Positions 43,006 through 54,825 of a stretch of DNA of 64,000 nt are shown in pieces (position 1 is the stretch's first letter; every line of letters begins with the position of its first letter). Source of the DNA: Doryteuthis pealeii (lineage: Eukaryota > Mollusca > Cephalopoda > Myopsida > Loliginidae); the NCBI GenBank assembly GCA_023376005.1, contig CM042157.1:68422107-68486106 (forward strand). Direction: 5' to 3'. Below the pieces are notes generated by a model that worked only from the letters and a program-made list of their open reading frames with translations, ran no database searches and had not been told where the DNA came from. The position numbers and the translations under genes were made by a program.

Positions 43006-43056
<51 letters not shown>

Positions 43057-43340
43057 ATGTGTATATATATATATATATATGTGTGTGTATGTGTGTAAAT
43101 ATGTATATGTATGTATATGTGTATATATATGTATATCTATGTATGTATATATATATGAATATATGTTTATATATTTATATATGTATGTACTTATGTATGT
43201 ATTTGTATGTATGTGAGTATGTGTGTATATATATGTATGTATGTGTATATATATATGTATATATATGTAAGTATATGTATATGTGTATATATATGTATAT
43301 ATATGTATGTATATGTGTATATATATGTATAAATTGTGTA
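43006..43340. repeat. (TA)n/(TATG)n compound microsatellite
   Basis: TA runs to about 43050, then mixed TATATGTATG to 43330. The open frames encoding Tyr-Ile-Cys-Met strings are compositional artefacts. Confidence 0.95.
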
Positions 43341-44051
43341 CAGTAGTGTAGAAATTATAAATAATGGTAATTCTGAATCACGGTAAAAAACGTATAAGTG
43401 ATTGACGAGACTTAACTTCTTACTAACCATGTTTCTGATTGGCCAGGCAAACCTATTTTGGTTTTAAAAATTTAGGCGCAAGTCAATTTGTTTCTCTGTT
43501 GTCCACAACTTTATTCTTGCCGTCAGATTTTAGATAGCTATAACCTGTAACAGAAAATGAGAGAAAGAAAATGGATTTGTTTTTCCACTCCAGACTGTCA
43601 CCTTAGATAAGAGAAAGAGGAGAAGAGGGATTTTTTTTTCTGGCAGATGCAAATTCTCTACCAATTTTGTCTAAGCCCAGTAATTGCATTGTGTGTGCCT
43701 TGGCTGATACCCTGGCTGACAGATTTCAAACTGCAACTCCTCCCTGAATACTGGGTCCCCTATTTTAGGACTATTGTTTATCCTCCACATGTCACCTGAT
43801 TCTTTTGTGATGTAATTAACCGAATTATTTCTGCTTATTGTTTAGTTCCCAAATATCTCTCTAGCATAATAATTTTGTTGATTAGAATTCAACACAATAA
43901 AAATACATTCCAACCAGATTTTTCTTTTCAAAATATTTTTTCAAAATATTTTTCTTTCTATCTTTCTTTGCTCATAAGTTTCATTTACTTATTTATTAAT
44001 TGTTTTGAGACCCCTAATTATATTATGAGACCCCTAACTATATAACATACA
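43341..44051. other. Intron 6 sequence without recognised features
   Basis: Moderately complex AT-rich sequence. No exon, terminal repeats or SINE head found. Confidence 0.5.
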
Positions 44052-44345
44052 GGGTGACTCAAAAAAAAAAAAAAAAAGAACCAAAATAAATTTTATTTTA
44101 TCTTATCAACGTCTATAAAATTTCAAGAAACTTGTTGGACTTAAACTTATGACATATTGGGAAAATTATTTTTACAATATTTTAAGCACCAAGCTGACTG
44201 TATATTATGAAAGAAAAAAAGATTAAAATTAAAATTAACAGTTTTATTACAAAATTTGTGGGTTCTGTTTTTTTTTGTGGGTTCTGTTTTTTTGTGGGTT
44301 CTGTTTTTTTTTTGTGGGTTCTGTTTTTTTATGGGTCACCCTGTA
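44052..44345. mobile_element. Foldback-type element with GGGTGAC/GTCACCC ends
   Basis: Left end ACAGGGTGACTCAAAA, right end TGGGTCACCCTGTA, the same termini as the inner element at 3690-3852. The segment GTGGGTTCTGTTTTT near the right end is repeated four times. The left arm is diverged, and no telomere-like core remains. The right terminus is 45 bp from the exon 7 acceptor. Confidence 0.65.
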
Positions 44346-44390
44346 GATAATTCTCTTAAAATGATGACCTTTGATTTCCTGTGTTTTCAG

Positions 44391-44638
44391 GCTGGAAATA
44401 TTCAAGCAGTATCAGCAAAAAATGTGCCTTTATTGTTAGACGAAGAGGAAGGGTTACCTGCCAAGAAGCATGTGCCCCTCTTTCTGACAGAGTTTATTCT
44501 TGAGCCGAGCCAAATCATCTTTCAACCTGATCTGAGTGCATTCCAGGAATCTATCAATGAAGTCATTCGACAATTTCAAGATACAGTCCTTGGCGTTGAG
44601 AATCTCATTCCAGACAGTTACTTTGATGCCTTTACAAA
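44391..44638 (+). CDS. DNAH6: DNAH6 exon 7
   Basis: 248 bp, the longest exon here, from GTGTTTTCAG to a GTAAAA donor, ending with two bases (AA) that complete Lys with exon 8. It encodes AGNIQAVSAKNVPLLLDEEE, PLFLTEFILEPSQIIFQPDL and VENLIPDSYFDAFTK. P.FLTE..L....I.F.P and DSYFDAFT match the DNAH6 tail. Confidence 0.92.
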
Positions 44639-44717
44639 GTAAAAACCATTTCTATTGTCTTTTATGATATTTTATCTTATTGTTTTAATTAATTAGTCAT
44701 TTAAACTTTTAAGATCA

Positions 44718-44764
<47 letters not shown>

Positions 44765-46553
44765 GCAAAATAAAAAACGCACTCCGGGTGATGTAAAAAT
44801 AGATTTTTGAAACATATTGCCTGAGGGGTGGGAGTTAAAAATTCAATGTCAGCAAGTTTGTACCCTAAGTAAGTAAAATCATCAAATTCATTAAAGGATT
44901 AAAAAATAAAACAATTTGAAATGTAGACTTTAAATATGTATTAAAATAAACTATATATAGATATATAATACCAGTCATGTATTTATTAAAAATTGTTTTA
45001 AAAAACAATGAGGACTGTCTAATGTTACATGTTCAAATTTTGAGTGTATTTATTCTATGTTATGATGATTTTGGGTAATGTGATGTAAGCAATGAAGTAG
45101 ATTTTATTACAGACATAAACCAGAAGTGAATCTCCATTATGAATAGATTGTTATTATTTAATCTATAAATATATGTTAAAATCATTATATACATTTTATA
45201 TTATACTCACACTATTTGGTTAAATCGAACTTAACTTACATTGTAACTATGTATCTTTGAGATTCTGTTAAGCCTCAAAGATATGTGGTTCAAAGTTAAC
45301 TGACCTGAAAAAATGTAGAAGTTTTTAAATAAAATAACTGATGCATTATATCTTTTATTCATCAATATATCAACACTGAAAATTTTATTAAATTCGGTTA
45401 ATTCCCTGATTTTTGGTATTTTTTTTCTTTCGGCAGGGTGACATATGATGGTGGAATTTAGGTCCATTAAGTTCGATTTAACCCACTATTTTATATTACT
45501 ATTATAAGATTATATTTAAACTTTTAAGATCAATTTATAATTTTTATATTAACTAGCAACAAAAAACACCCTCCTGGCAGTGTAAAAGTTAATTTTTGAA
45601 AGATATTGCTTAAGGGGATGAAAGTTAAAAATTCAATGTCAGAGGGTTTGTATCATAAGTAAGCAAAATCCTCATATTTATTAAAGGGTAAAACAATAAA
45701 ACAATTTGAAATGGAAATATAGTCCAGTCCCCTGAAATAAAATGTTGCATGCATGTGTTAATTCTTAATCAAACAATTATTTTGAATATTTTTCTCATAG
45801 TTTTTCCACAAAATCGTAGGTTTTTGATTAAATGTAAATTTTTTAGTTAACTCATTGTTACTAAGAAAAAGAGCGAGAGTAAAAAAAAAACAATTTTTAA
45901 ATTGCTTACTCAAATTTTGAGTGTATATAACGTAAGAATATTGTGACATAAGCTGTGATGTAAGCTGTGATGTAGTTTTGGTTACCGACAGAAATAAACC
46001 CAATCTCCATTATTAATAGATATTATTATAACTAGCAAGAATATGCGCCCTCCTGGCATAAATATTTAAATTTTAATGTAATGAAATATATCAAATTAGA
46101 AAGACTAATGGAATTAGATAAGAATGCATATAAAAAGATTACATTTATTTAAATTGGTTTCTATAAAAAATAATTCATAGGATTGATCTTAATATGTTGA
46201 AGAATAAAACAATAATATTAGAGATTAATAACACCAAGTGACTATTTATTAAACCTGGTTTTGTTAAAACCAGTATGCAAATTCACTACACCATATATTA
46301 TGTAAACCTTTATTTCTTAGTGATATATAAGACACATTGCAGGATTTAAACACACTTAGGCTATTTTGAGACAAACCTAACTCAGATTTTCATAGAGACA
46401 TAGATAAGATTTATTCTATATATTAATGATTTTGACTAGAAGTAAAACACTCATTGATAAACTTACACAATTCCTGAAGGTATTGTGATGTAAGCAGTTG
46501 ATAAAGATAATTGAATTTAAATGGAAACTCTGGAATTTTTGTTTTACTTGTAG
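44639..46553. other. Intron 7: array of dispersed AT-rich elements
   Basis: (ATT)n at 44723-44765 is followed by three related elements (44763-45150, 45553-46022, about 46030-46500). Each begins near CTAGCAAxAA plus CCTCCTGGCA or CTCCGGGTG and ends near CTCCATTATxAATAGAT. 45175-45550 is AT-rich with TTAAATCGAACTTAA and its inverse around it. No exon. Confidence 0.55.
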
Positions 46554-46662
46554 ACCCATCATTAATGGCAAATTTGAAGAAAAGTCTTGTGGAGACGGTC
46601 CAAGTTTGGCTATCATGTTTGAAGATGACAAACATTTGCAAGGTTTGGTGGCTCAAATCCAG
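46554..46662 (+). CDS. DNAH6: DNAH6 exon 8
   Basis: 109 bp from TACTTGTAG to GTAAAG; AA of exon 7 plus its first A gives Lys, then 36 codons, ending in phase 0. It encodes PIINGKFEEKSCGDGPSLAI, then MFEDDKHLQGLVAQIQ. CG.GPSLA..FEDDK is a DNAH6 signature. Continues in phase into exon 9 (DSLLSAF) at 51860. The satellite array starts about 38 bp after its donor. Confidence 0.92.
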
Positions 46663-46699
46663 GTAAAGCCTTCTGTCCTGTTTTAAATATACATTTTAC

Positions 46700-49600
46700 A
46701 TACAGAGCAGATACTGTTGTGTTGTTATTTAATAAGTGTTGTAATGGAATATTCCACACTCTCTCTCACCCATCTCTATTTAGCTCACCCTCTGTTCTGC
46801 CTCCATTGAAATGTGCTGTAATAGAATATTCCACACTCTCTCTCTCACCCATGTGGTCTGACTATATATGTAGTGAGCACAGCATTATGCTGGGCTGGCT
46901 TTTAGGATTAGGAGCATATCTCACTACAGAGCAGATACTGTTGTGTTGTTATTTAATAAGTGTTGTAATGGAATATTCCACACTCTCTCTCACCCATCTC
47001 TATTTAGCTCACCCCCTGTTCTGCCTCCATTGAAATGTGCTGTAATAGAATATTCCACACTCTCTCTCACCCATGTGGTCTGACTATAAACGTAGTGAGC
47101 ACAGCATTATGCTGGGCTGGCTTTTAGGATTAGGAGCATATCTCACTACAGAGCAGATACTGTTGTGTTGTTATTTAATAAGTGTTGTAATGGAATATTC
47201 CACACTCTCTCTCACCCATCTCTATTTAGCTCACCCCCTGTTCTGCCTCCATTGAAATGTGCTGTAATAGAATATTCCACACTCTCTCTCACCCATGTGG
47301 TCTGATTATATATGTAGTGAGCACAGCATTATGCTGGGCTGGCTTTTAGGATTAGGAGCATATCTCACTACAGAGCAGATACTGTTGTGTTGTTATTTAA
47401 TAAGTGTTGTAATGGAATATTCCACACTCTCTCTCACCCATCTCTATTTAGCTCACCCCCTGTTCTGCCTCCATTGAAATGTGCTGTAATAGAATATTCC
47501 ACACTCTCTCTCACCCATGTGGTCTGATTATATATGTAGTGAGCACAGCATTATGCTGGGCTGGCTTTTAGGATTAGGAGCATATCTCACTACAGAGCAG
47601 ATACTGTTGTGTTGTTATTTAATAAGTGTTGTAATGGAATATTCCACACTCTCTCTCACCCATCTCTATTTAGCTCACCCTCTGTTCTGCCTCCATTGAA
47701 ATGTGCTGTAATAGAATATTCCACACTCTCTCTCACCATGTGGTCTGACTATATATGTAGTGAGCACAGCATTATGCTGGGCTGGCTTTTAGGATTAGGA
47801 GCATATCTCACTACAGAGCAGATACTGTTGTGTTGTTATTTAATAAGTGTTGTAATGGAATATTCCACACTCTCTCTCACCCATCTCTATTTAGCTCACC
47901 CTCTGTTCTGCCTCCATTGAAATGTGCTGTAATAGAATATTCCACACTCTCTCTCTCACCCATGTGGTCTGACTATAAACGTAGTGAGCACGGCATTATG
48001 CTGGGCTGGCTTTTAGGATTAGGAGCATATCTCACTACAGAGCAGATACTGTTGTGTTGTTATTTACTAAGTGTTGTAATGGAATATTCCACACTCTCTC
48101 TCACCCATCTCTATTTAGCTCACCCCCTGTTCTGCCTCCATTGAAATGTGCTGTAATAGAATATTCCACACTCTCTCTCACCCATGTGGTCTGACTATAA
48201 ACGTAGTGAGCACGGCATTATGCTGGGCTGGCTTTTAGGATTAGGAGCATATCTCACTACAGAGCAGATACTGTTGTGTTGTTATTTAATAAGTGTTGTA
48301 ATGGAATATTCCACACTCTCTCTCACCCATCTCTATTTAGCTCACCCCCTGTTCTGCCTCCATTGAAATGTGCTGTAATAGAATATTCCACACTCTCTCT
48401 CACGCATGTGGTCTGACTATATATGTAGTGAGCACAGCATTATGCTGGGCTGGCTTTTAGGATTAGGAGCATATCTCACTACAGAGCAGATACTGTTGTG
48501 TTGTTATTTAATAAGTGTTGTAATGGAATATTCCACACTCTCTCTCACCCATCTCTATTTAGCTCACCCTCTGTTCTGCCTCCATTGAAATGTGCTGTAA
48601 TAGAATATTCCACACTCTCTCTCTCACCCATGTGGTCTGACTATAAACGTAGTGAGCACGGCATTATGCTGGGCTGGCTTTTAGGATTAGGAGCATATCT
48701 CACTACAGAGCAGATACTGTTGTGTTGTTATTTACTAAGTGTTGTAATGGAATATTCCACACTCTCTCTCACCCATCTCTATTTAGCTCACCCCCTGTTC
48801 TGCCTCCATTGAAATGTGCTGTAATAGAATATTCCACACTCTCTCTCACCCATGTGGTCTGACTATAAACGTAGTGAGCACGGCATTATGCTGGGCTGGC
48901 TTTTAGGATTAGGAGCATATCTCACTACAGAGCAGATACTGTTGTGTTGTTATTTAATAAGTGTTGTAATGGAATATTCCACACTCTCTCTCACCCATCT
49001 CTATTTAGCTCACCCCTGTTCTGCTCCATTGAAATGTGCTGTAATAGAATATTCCACACTCTCTCTCGCATGTGGTCTGACTATATATGTAGTGAGCACA
49101 GCATTATGCTGGGCTGGCTTTTAGGATTAGGAGCATATCTCACTACAGAGCAGATACTGTTGTGTTGTTATTTAATAAGTGTTGTAATGGAATATTCCAC
49201 ACTCTCTCTCACCCATCTCTATTTAGCTCACCCCTGTTCTGCCTCCATTGAAATGTGCTGTAATAGAATATTCCACACTCTCTCTCACGCATGTGGTCTG
49301 ACTATATATGTAGTGAGCACAGCATTATGCTGGGCTGGCTTTTAGGATTAGGAGCATATCTCACTACAGAGCAGATACTGTTGTGTTGTTATTTAATAAG
49401 TGTTGTAATGGAATATTCCACACTCTCTCTCACCCATCTCTATTTAGCTCACCCCCTGTTCTGCTCCATTGAAATGTGCTGTAATAGAATATTCCACACT
49501 CTCTCTCACGCATGTGGTCTGACTATATATGTAGTGAGCACAGCATTATGCTGGGCTGGCTTTTAGGATTAGGAGCATATCTCACTACAGAGCAGATACT

Positions 49601-50245
49601 GTTGTGTTGTTATTTAATAAGTGTTGTAATGGAATATTCCACACTCTCTCTCACCCATCTCTATTTAGCTCACCCCTGTTCTGCCTCCATTGAAATGTGC
49701 TGTAATAGAATATTCCACACTCTCTCTCACCCATGTGGTCTGACTATATATGTAGTGAGCACAGCATTATGCTGGGCTGGCTTTTAGGATTAGGAGCATA
49801 TCTCACTACAGAGCAGATACTGTTGTGTTGTTATTTAATAAGTGTTGTAATGGAATATTCCACACTCTCTCTCACCCATCTCTATTTAGCTCACCCCCTG
49901 TTCTGCCTCCATTGAAATGTGCTGTAATAGAATATTCCACACTCTCTCTCACGCATGTGGTCTGACTATATATGTAGTGAGCACAGCATTATGCTGGGCT
50001 GGCTTTTAGGATTAGGAGCATATCTCACTACAGAGCAGATACTGTTGTGTTGTTATTTAATAAGTGTTGTAATGGAATATTCCACACTCTCTCTCACCCA
50101 TCTCTATTTAGCTCACCCCCTGTTCTGCCTCCATTGAAATGTGCTGTAATAGAATATTCCACACTCTCTCTCACGCATGTGGTCTGACTATATATGTAGT
50201 GAGCACAGCATTATGCTGGGCTGGCTTTTAGGATTAGTAGCGTGC
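46700..50245. repeat. 222-bp satellite array, block B (about 16 copies)
   Basis: Same unit as at 1-1680, here complete on both sides within one intron. Variants at two positions (ATATATGTAG against ATAAACGTAG; GAGCACAGCA against GAGCACGGCA) show a higher-order pattern: units around 47980, 48203 and 48420 repeat as a block of about 668 bp at 48650, 48871 and 49088. The end of the array degrades (GATTAGTAGCGTGCC) into the same flank as block A. Confidence 0.97.
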
Positions 50246-50253
50246 CTCACTAT

Positions 50254-50528
50254 TCCTTGTCTGTCTCATTGTATCTCTCTGCAATAAACCCCTTTATCTT
50301 AACTCTACGAATGTGTTGACTGATTCTGATTACAACCTTGTCTGATTGTATCCCTTTTAAGGACACAGCACTAAGGTGGGCTTAGCCTGATACACTTGGG
50401 ATTATCTTCTCTTGTTTTGATATGGTTCATGTAGGCGGGGGATTACCTTTCTTTGCTGTTAGGGTTTGCCGTTAGAGGGCATTGTGACCTAGATATAAAA
50501 AGGCAGTTTTGCGAATGTGACACACACG

Positions 50529-50590
<62 letters not shown>

Positions 50591-50804
50591 TGGAATCTCC
50601 AGATATGAACTAGACCAAGTTGTGCTTCTGTCCATTTGAACTTATGGGACTTTGCTCGCCCCCAGTTTCAAACATTAAGTGGTTTCCATCTCTTTGTTAT
50701 TCAGACATTTCTACATGTTCTTCAAACACATTGTGACTCTTCTATAGCTTGGGAAAGGAACTTAGTTCTCTTCTTGAGGTTTGTTGAATTAAATGTTGTA
50801 TAGT
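50254..50804 (+). mobile_element. LTR-like relic, block B copy
   Basis: Equivalent of 1681-2214: AATAAACCCC near 50282, ATATAAAAAGG near 50493, a longer (CT)n(CTTT)n tract at 50531-50588, then the GTGGTTTCCA segment. Microsatellite length is the main difference from block A. Confidence 0.35.
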
Positions 50805-51165
50805 ATTAATTGACTTGCCTTTATTTTCCTACCTAATATTCTGTGTTGGGTTACTCTCCTTTAATTAACCTAATGTATTATGTGAATGGTAATTAACACC
50901 ACCTCTAATTCATATTTTCATATGTTATAAAGTATTAATTGACTTGCCTTTATTTTCCTACCTAATATTCTGTGTTGGGTTACTCTCCTTTAATTAACCT
51001 AATGTATTATATGAATGGTAATTAACACCCCCTCTAATTCATATTTTCATGAGTTATATAGTATTAATTGACTTGTCTTTATTTTCCTACTGAATATTCT
51101 GTGTTGTGTTACACTTTTTTAGGTAACCTAATGTATTATGAGAACTGGAGTTAACACCTCCCTAA
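50805..51165. repeat. About 130-bp tandem repeat, three copies
   Basis: Units begin TAGTATTAATTGACTTG or AAGTATTAATTGACTTG near 50810, 50931 and 51060. Block A has two. Confidence 0.85.
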
Positions 51166-51174
51166 TTCTTATAC

Positions 51175-51236
51175 ACAGTACCTGCTTGTTACTGCATGGT
51201 CACTCATCTAAGTGCTGAGTAGGCTTGTTGTTGCCA
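51175..51236 (-). repeat. 5S rRNA-derived SINE fragment, block B copy
   Basis: GGTCACTCATCTAAGTGCTG on the + strand; same fragment as 2461-2520, with a few substitutions. Confidence 0.6.
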
Positions 51237-51859
51237 GGGCTGTGGAGTCGGTGTCAGAAGCAATTAAGTGGTCACTGGAGTTGAAGTCAGAGTTGGTAAA
51301 ACTATACCGACTCTGAATCCGACTCCAGTTCCTTTAAAGAAATTCATCTCAACTTCTTTTTTACAGTCATCTCATTTTTGTAGTTATTTTGTATTTGCAA
51401 AAATATACATGATAGAGGGGGTGAGCACATGGAAGTGATAACAATAATCTCTTTCAATTGAACATAACAAAAAGATGAAAAGAAAGAAAACAATAGAATG
51501 AGATAGAGTTAAATCGAGATCATTATACTTTTTACATATTGAACATATTAAATGTTTTGATTATTAAATTATCATACTGTGGTATATCCACAGGTCCTGA
51601 TAGTTTATTTATTAATATAGATATAAAATATTTTTTTAATTTTATAATCTTTTCTTTTTTTTTCAATAATCTTTTTCTAATAAGTAATTAAGAGTTACCT
51701 CCCCTATTTTATTACTATCTTCCCTTTGGGGAACTCTTCGGTGTTTCTATGAGTATATAAGCTCTCAGTAAACTGCAACATTATTCTAAGTAGAATAAAG
51801 CTTTCTTAAGCCTATCTGTGTTTTCGTTTATCATTACACTTTTCTTTTCTTTTTTTCAG

Positions 51860-51980
51860 GATTCCCTTTTGTCTGCTTTTAATGCAGCTAACCAATATGC
51901 AAATACATTCACACCATTCCAGGAATTCTACCAAGTTAATGAAAAAATGGACTTGGAACATCTCAAAAAAGAAACAACGT
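51860..51980 (+). CDS. DNAH6: DNAH6 exon 9 (block B)
   Basis: 121 bp, TTTTTTCAG acceptor and GTAAGT donor, phase 0 in and one base out. Here it follows exon 8 in the correct order: LVAQIQ of exon 8 joins DSLLSAFNAANQYANTF, as the family requires. Identical to 3172-3292. Confidence 0.93.
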
Positions 51981-52371
51981 GTAAGTACAATTTTTGAATA
52001 GAATATTTTCATTATTTTTTTTACTAGTTTCATTCCATCTTATTATTGTTTCTTTTTCTAAATCTATTAATAATGGAGATTCGCTGTCTATCTCTCTGTA
52101 ACCAAAATGATATCACTGCTTACATCACAATAACAAAAATCATTAATACATAGAATAAAGAACAATATTAAATATGTTGCTTTTTAAGCAAGTAAGTAAT
52201 TTAAAAAAAATCTTTTTTTGAATATTCAATATTAATATTAATAAAATAAAAATTTTTTTTTCCTTATAATTCAACATTTGAATCATTTCCATTGTAATAA
52301 TGACAATGTAAATAAATAAACTATGAAATTGATTAAAAAAAGTGGGTTATTTCCTAGTTGAACAACATAAT

Positions 52372-52975
52372 ATTACAGGGTGACCCAGAAAAAAACAGAA
52401 ACCCACAAATTTTGTAATAAAACTGTTAATTTTAATTTTTAAAAAAGTTTAATCGGGGTTAGGGTTTAGAGTTGGGTTCGGGTTTAGGGTTAGGGTTGGG
52501 GTTTATAGTTGGGTTTTGTTTTTTTGGGTCACCCTATATTTCCTTTTTTTATTCTGTTTTATTTTGAAAGTTACGTTTGTAGATTAATAATTGTAAACAC
52601 AAACAATTGGAAAAATTAGGGTAATTTCCTAGTTGACTTACATGATCAAAGGGGAACCACTCTTGGCTGGTAAATTATTTATTTATTTTCCCATTAAACT
52701 AACCCTAACCCTAAACTCTAACTCCGTTTAAACTAAAAAAAAATAAAAATAAAAATTAACAGTTTTATTACAAAATTTGTGGGTTCTGTTTTTTCTGGGA
52801 CACCATGTAATATCATGTTACTCAACTGGGGGGGGGGGTTAGGGTTAGGGTTGGGGTTTAGGGTTAGGGTTGGGGTTTAGGGTTAGTTTAATGGGAAAAT
52901 AAATAAATAATATGGGTTCTGTTTTTTTTGGGGGTAAACCTGTAATATCAGGTTACTAAACTAGGAAATAACCTG
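52372..52975. mobile_element. Nested foldback elements with telomere-like repeats, block B copy
   Basis: Counterpart of 3656-4291. The G-run after CTCAACTGG is longer (52827-52838) and the TTAGGG-like tract at 52838-52885 differs slightly. Confidence 0.7.
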
Positions 52976-53136
52976 TCTAGGATTCTCAACTGTATGCAGG
53001 GAGTGAAGCCAGTCCGTGCTTACATTAATATGTCTTGGCTTAATTGACTATTAGATAACTAAACCTTCCGTTGCTACCATTTTCGTAAGTGGGAGGAGTT
53101 GGGTTACAGAACATCAATCACCTGAATGCTCAGATT

Positions 53137-53310
53137 TGAATTTCAACAATCCCGAAATTCAAAATCTGTTCTACACTAACCATCTAAAAAATGATGGTAA
53201 TTATCAATACAACATATGTATAAGAATTTCAACAATCCCGAAATTCAAAATCTGTTCAACACTAACCATCTAAAAAATGATGGTACTTATCAATATACAA
53301 CATATGTAAA
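53137..53310. repeat. 88-bp tandem repeat, two copies
   Basis: Two units of the minisatellite that has eight copies at 4450-5155. The first unit has a 2-bp loss (CAATACAACATA) and GTATAAGAA. Confidence 0.95.
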
Positions 53311-53383
53311 AAGATTCAAATGCTTGTTTCAATAAAAGTGTTTGCTGGTTCTAATGTTTTTTTCTTCTTTTTGACTTTTTCAG

Positions 53384-53538
53384 TGGATGTGAGATTTTTT
53401 TCAAGATCGTTGGAACGTTACCACAAACAACATAAAATGTCTCTTGAAATTCAAGAACAATGTCATCTTGGATTGCTTCTGATTGATTCGGTTAAAATGA
53501 AAGGATTACTAATTCCATCACCAATTAGGTGCTTAAAT
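53384..53538 (+). CDS. DNAH6: DNAH6 exon 10 (block B)
   Basis: 155 bp, TTTTTCAG to GTGAGT. T of exon 9 plus TG gives Leu, then DVRFFSRSLERYHKQHK and IPSPIRCLN. One synonymous change from block A. Confidence 0.92.
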
Positions 53539-53765
53539 GTGAGTAAAAAGAACCAGATTATTAATTATTACCTTTTTTTTTTTACTGTATCTTCTAATTC
53601 AGTTTGGCGGATAAGCAACACCAGATAATCAGGATTTACGTTTTTTGCATTTCATTTTTGTTTATCCAGATCACTGAAACAATCTCTTTGTGTAATAATT
53701 TCTAAAATAATTATTTTTGTTCTGAACCCCAATTTTTTTTCAGCCCATCCCTTTATCTATATTGT

Positions 53766-54343
53766 GGAGTGATAAGAACACCCCCCCCTCACTGATATAA
53801 TGGACTAGTCTGAAAAGACTATAAATAGTGTATATATTTTGAACTAAATAGAATACTTAAAGTTGAGATCTAATATTAATATTGTCTCCTACATTTATTT
53901 ATTACTCACTGTGTAACAGATTGACGACGAGGATGAGATCCAATCTGTTATATCGTAGTCCAACAGTAAATTCGGGGTGGCCTACTGTCGGTATCAGCCA
54001 GACAGCGAGGGAGTCTATCCCCTTTTCACTTGAGCTAGACCAAGGAGATTATTTTAGCATCTGAGGCGGCGTGCCCCACCTACAATCAGCTTCTCACTGT
54101 ATCATACAGATCTCTGTGTTACTCATACGCTGAGTTGGCGAGGGCCGGTATCGAACCAGGAACCTTGTGATTCCTAGCCGGACGCTCTACTGACTGAGCA
54201 GTCCAACAGTAAATAATGAATAAATGCAGGAGACAATATTAGAAGTCAACTATAAGTATTTTATTTGGTTTAAAATATATACATTACTTATTGTTTTTTC
54301 AGACTAGTCCATTGTATCAGTGACGGGGTGTTCTTATCACTCC
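53766..54343. mobile_element. Foldback MITE carrying a nested SINE, block B copy
   Basis: Same composite as 5607-6184 at the same intron position, with TGGAGTGATAAGAAC termini. Confidence 0.75.
53972..54199 (-). mobile_element. tRNA-derived SINE, block B copy
   Basis: Same insertion as 5812-6039, with the same AGTCCAACAGTAAAT duplication at 53957-53971 and 54200-54214. It keeps GGTTCGATACCGGCCC on the minus strand, a slightly better B box than block A. Confidence 0.85.
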
Positions 54344-54672
54344 AAAACAATCTACCAGAGTGTCCCAAACCGCCCAATAATCTAGATGTTGGACTGCCCC
54401 AAAACACCAAAGATCATCAGCTCTTAGAAAATGGTTTAGAGTTAAATAAAAAGAAAAATGTAGTAAAGGATCAGTAATAAGAAACTAGCATGTCAACCAT
54501 TTGAGACATGGCGATTGTGGACATGGCAGTGGTAGATAAAGGGTTAATGACATTCTTTGAATTTGTTTCATAGAGAACATTTTATGTGAAAATACTAGAA
54601 AGTGATTTATCCCGGGCATTACTTTGTAATCCTGCTGGTCAATGGTATAATAATTTATTTTCATATTTGCAG

Positions 54673-54825
54673 GCAATTAATGAACTTTTGCCAGTTCTGG
54701 CCATGAGGGAAGTCGATCGTTTGATAGCAGAATTACAAGATGGACAATTCCAGTTGGAATTTGAACCAACAAGTACAGAAGAATATGTCAAGAGTCTCAC
54801 ATTCCTTGACAAGATTCAAGATCGT
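54673..54825 (+). CDS. DNAH6: DNAH6 exon 11 (block B)
   Basis: 153 bp, 51 codons, TATTTGCAG to GTAAGT; identical to 6539-6691. The in-frame stretch before the acceptor carries CTT where block A has CCT, which supports its being intron. Confidence 0.9.

Noticed and set aside
43047..43430. Tyr/Ile/Cys/Met-rich frames
   Set aside because: Compositional artefacts of the TATG/TA microsatellite.
46719..50137. Repeated 60-134 residue frames in the 222-bp satellite
   Set aside because: Each recurs once per satellite unit in several frames, is broken wherever a unit has an indel, and has no conserved domain or codon-level constraint.
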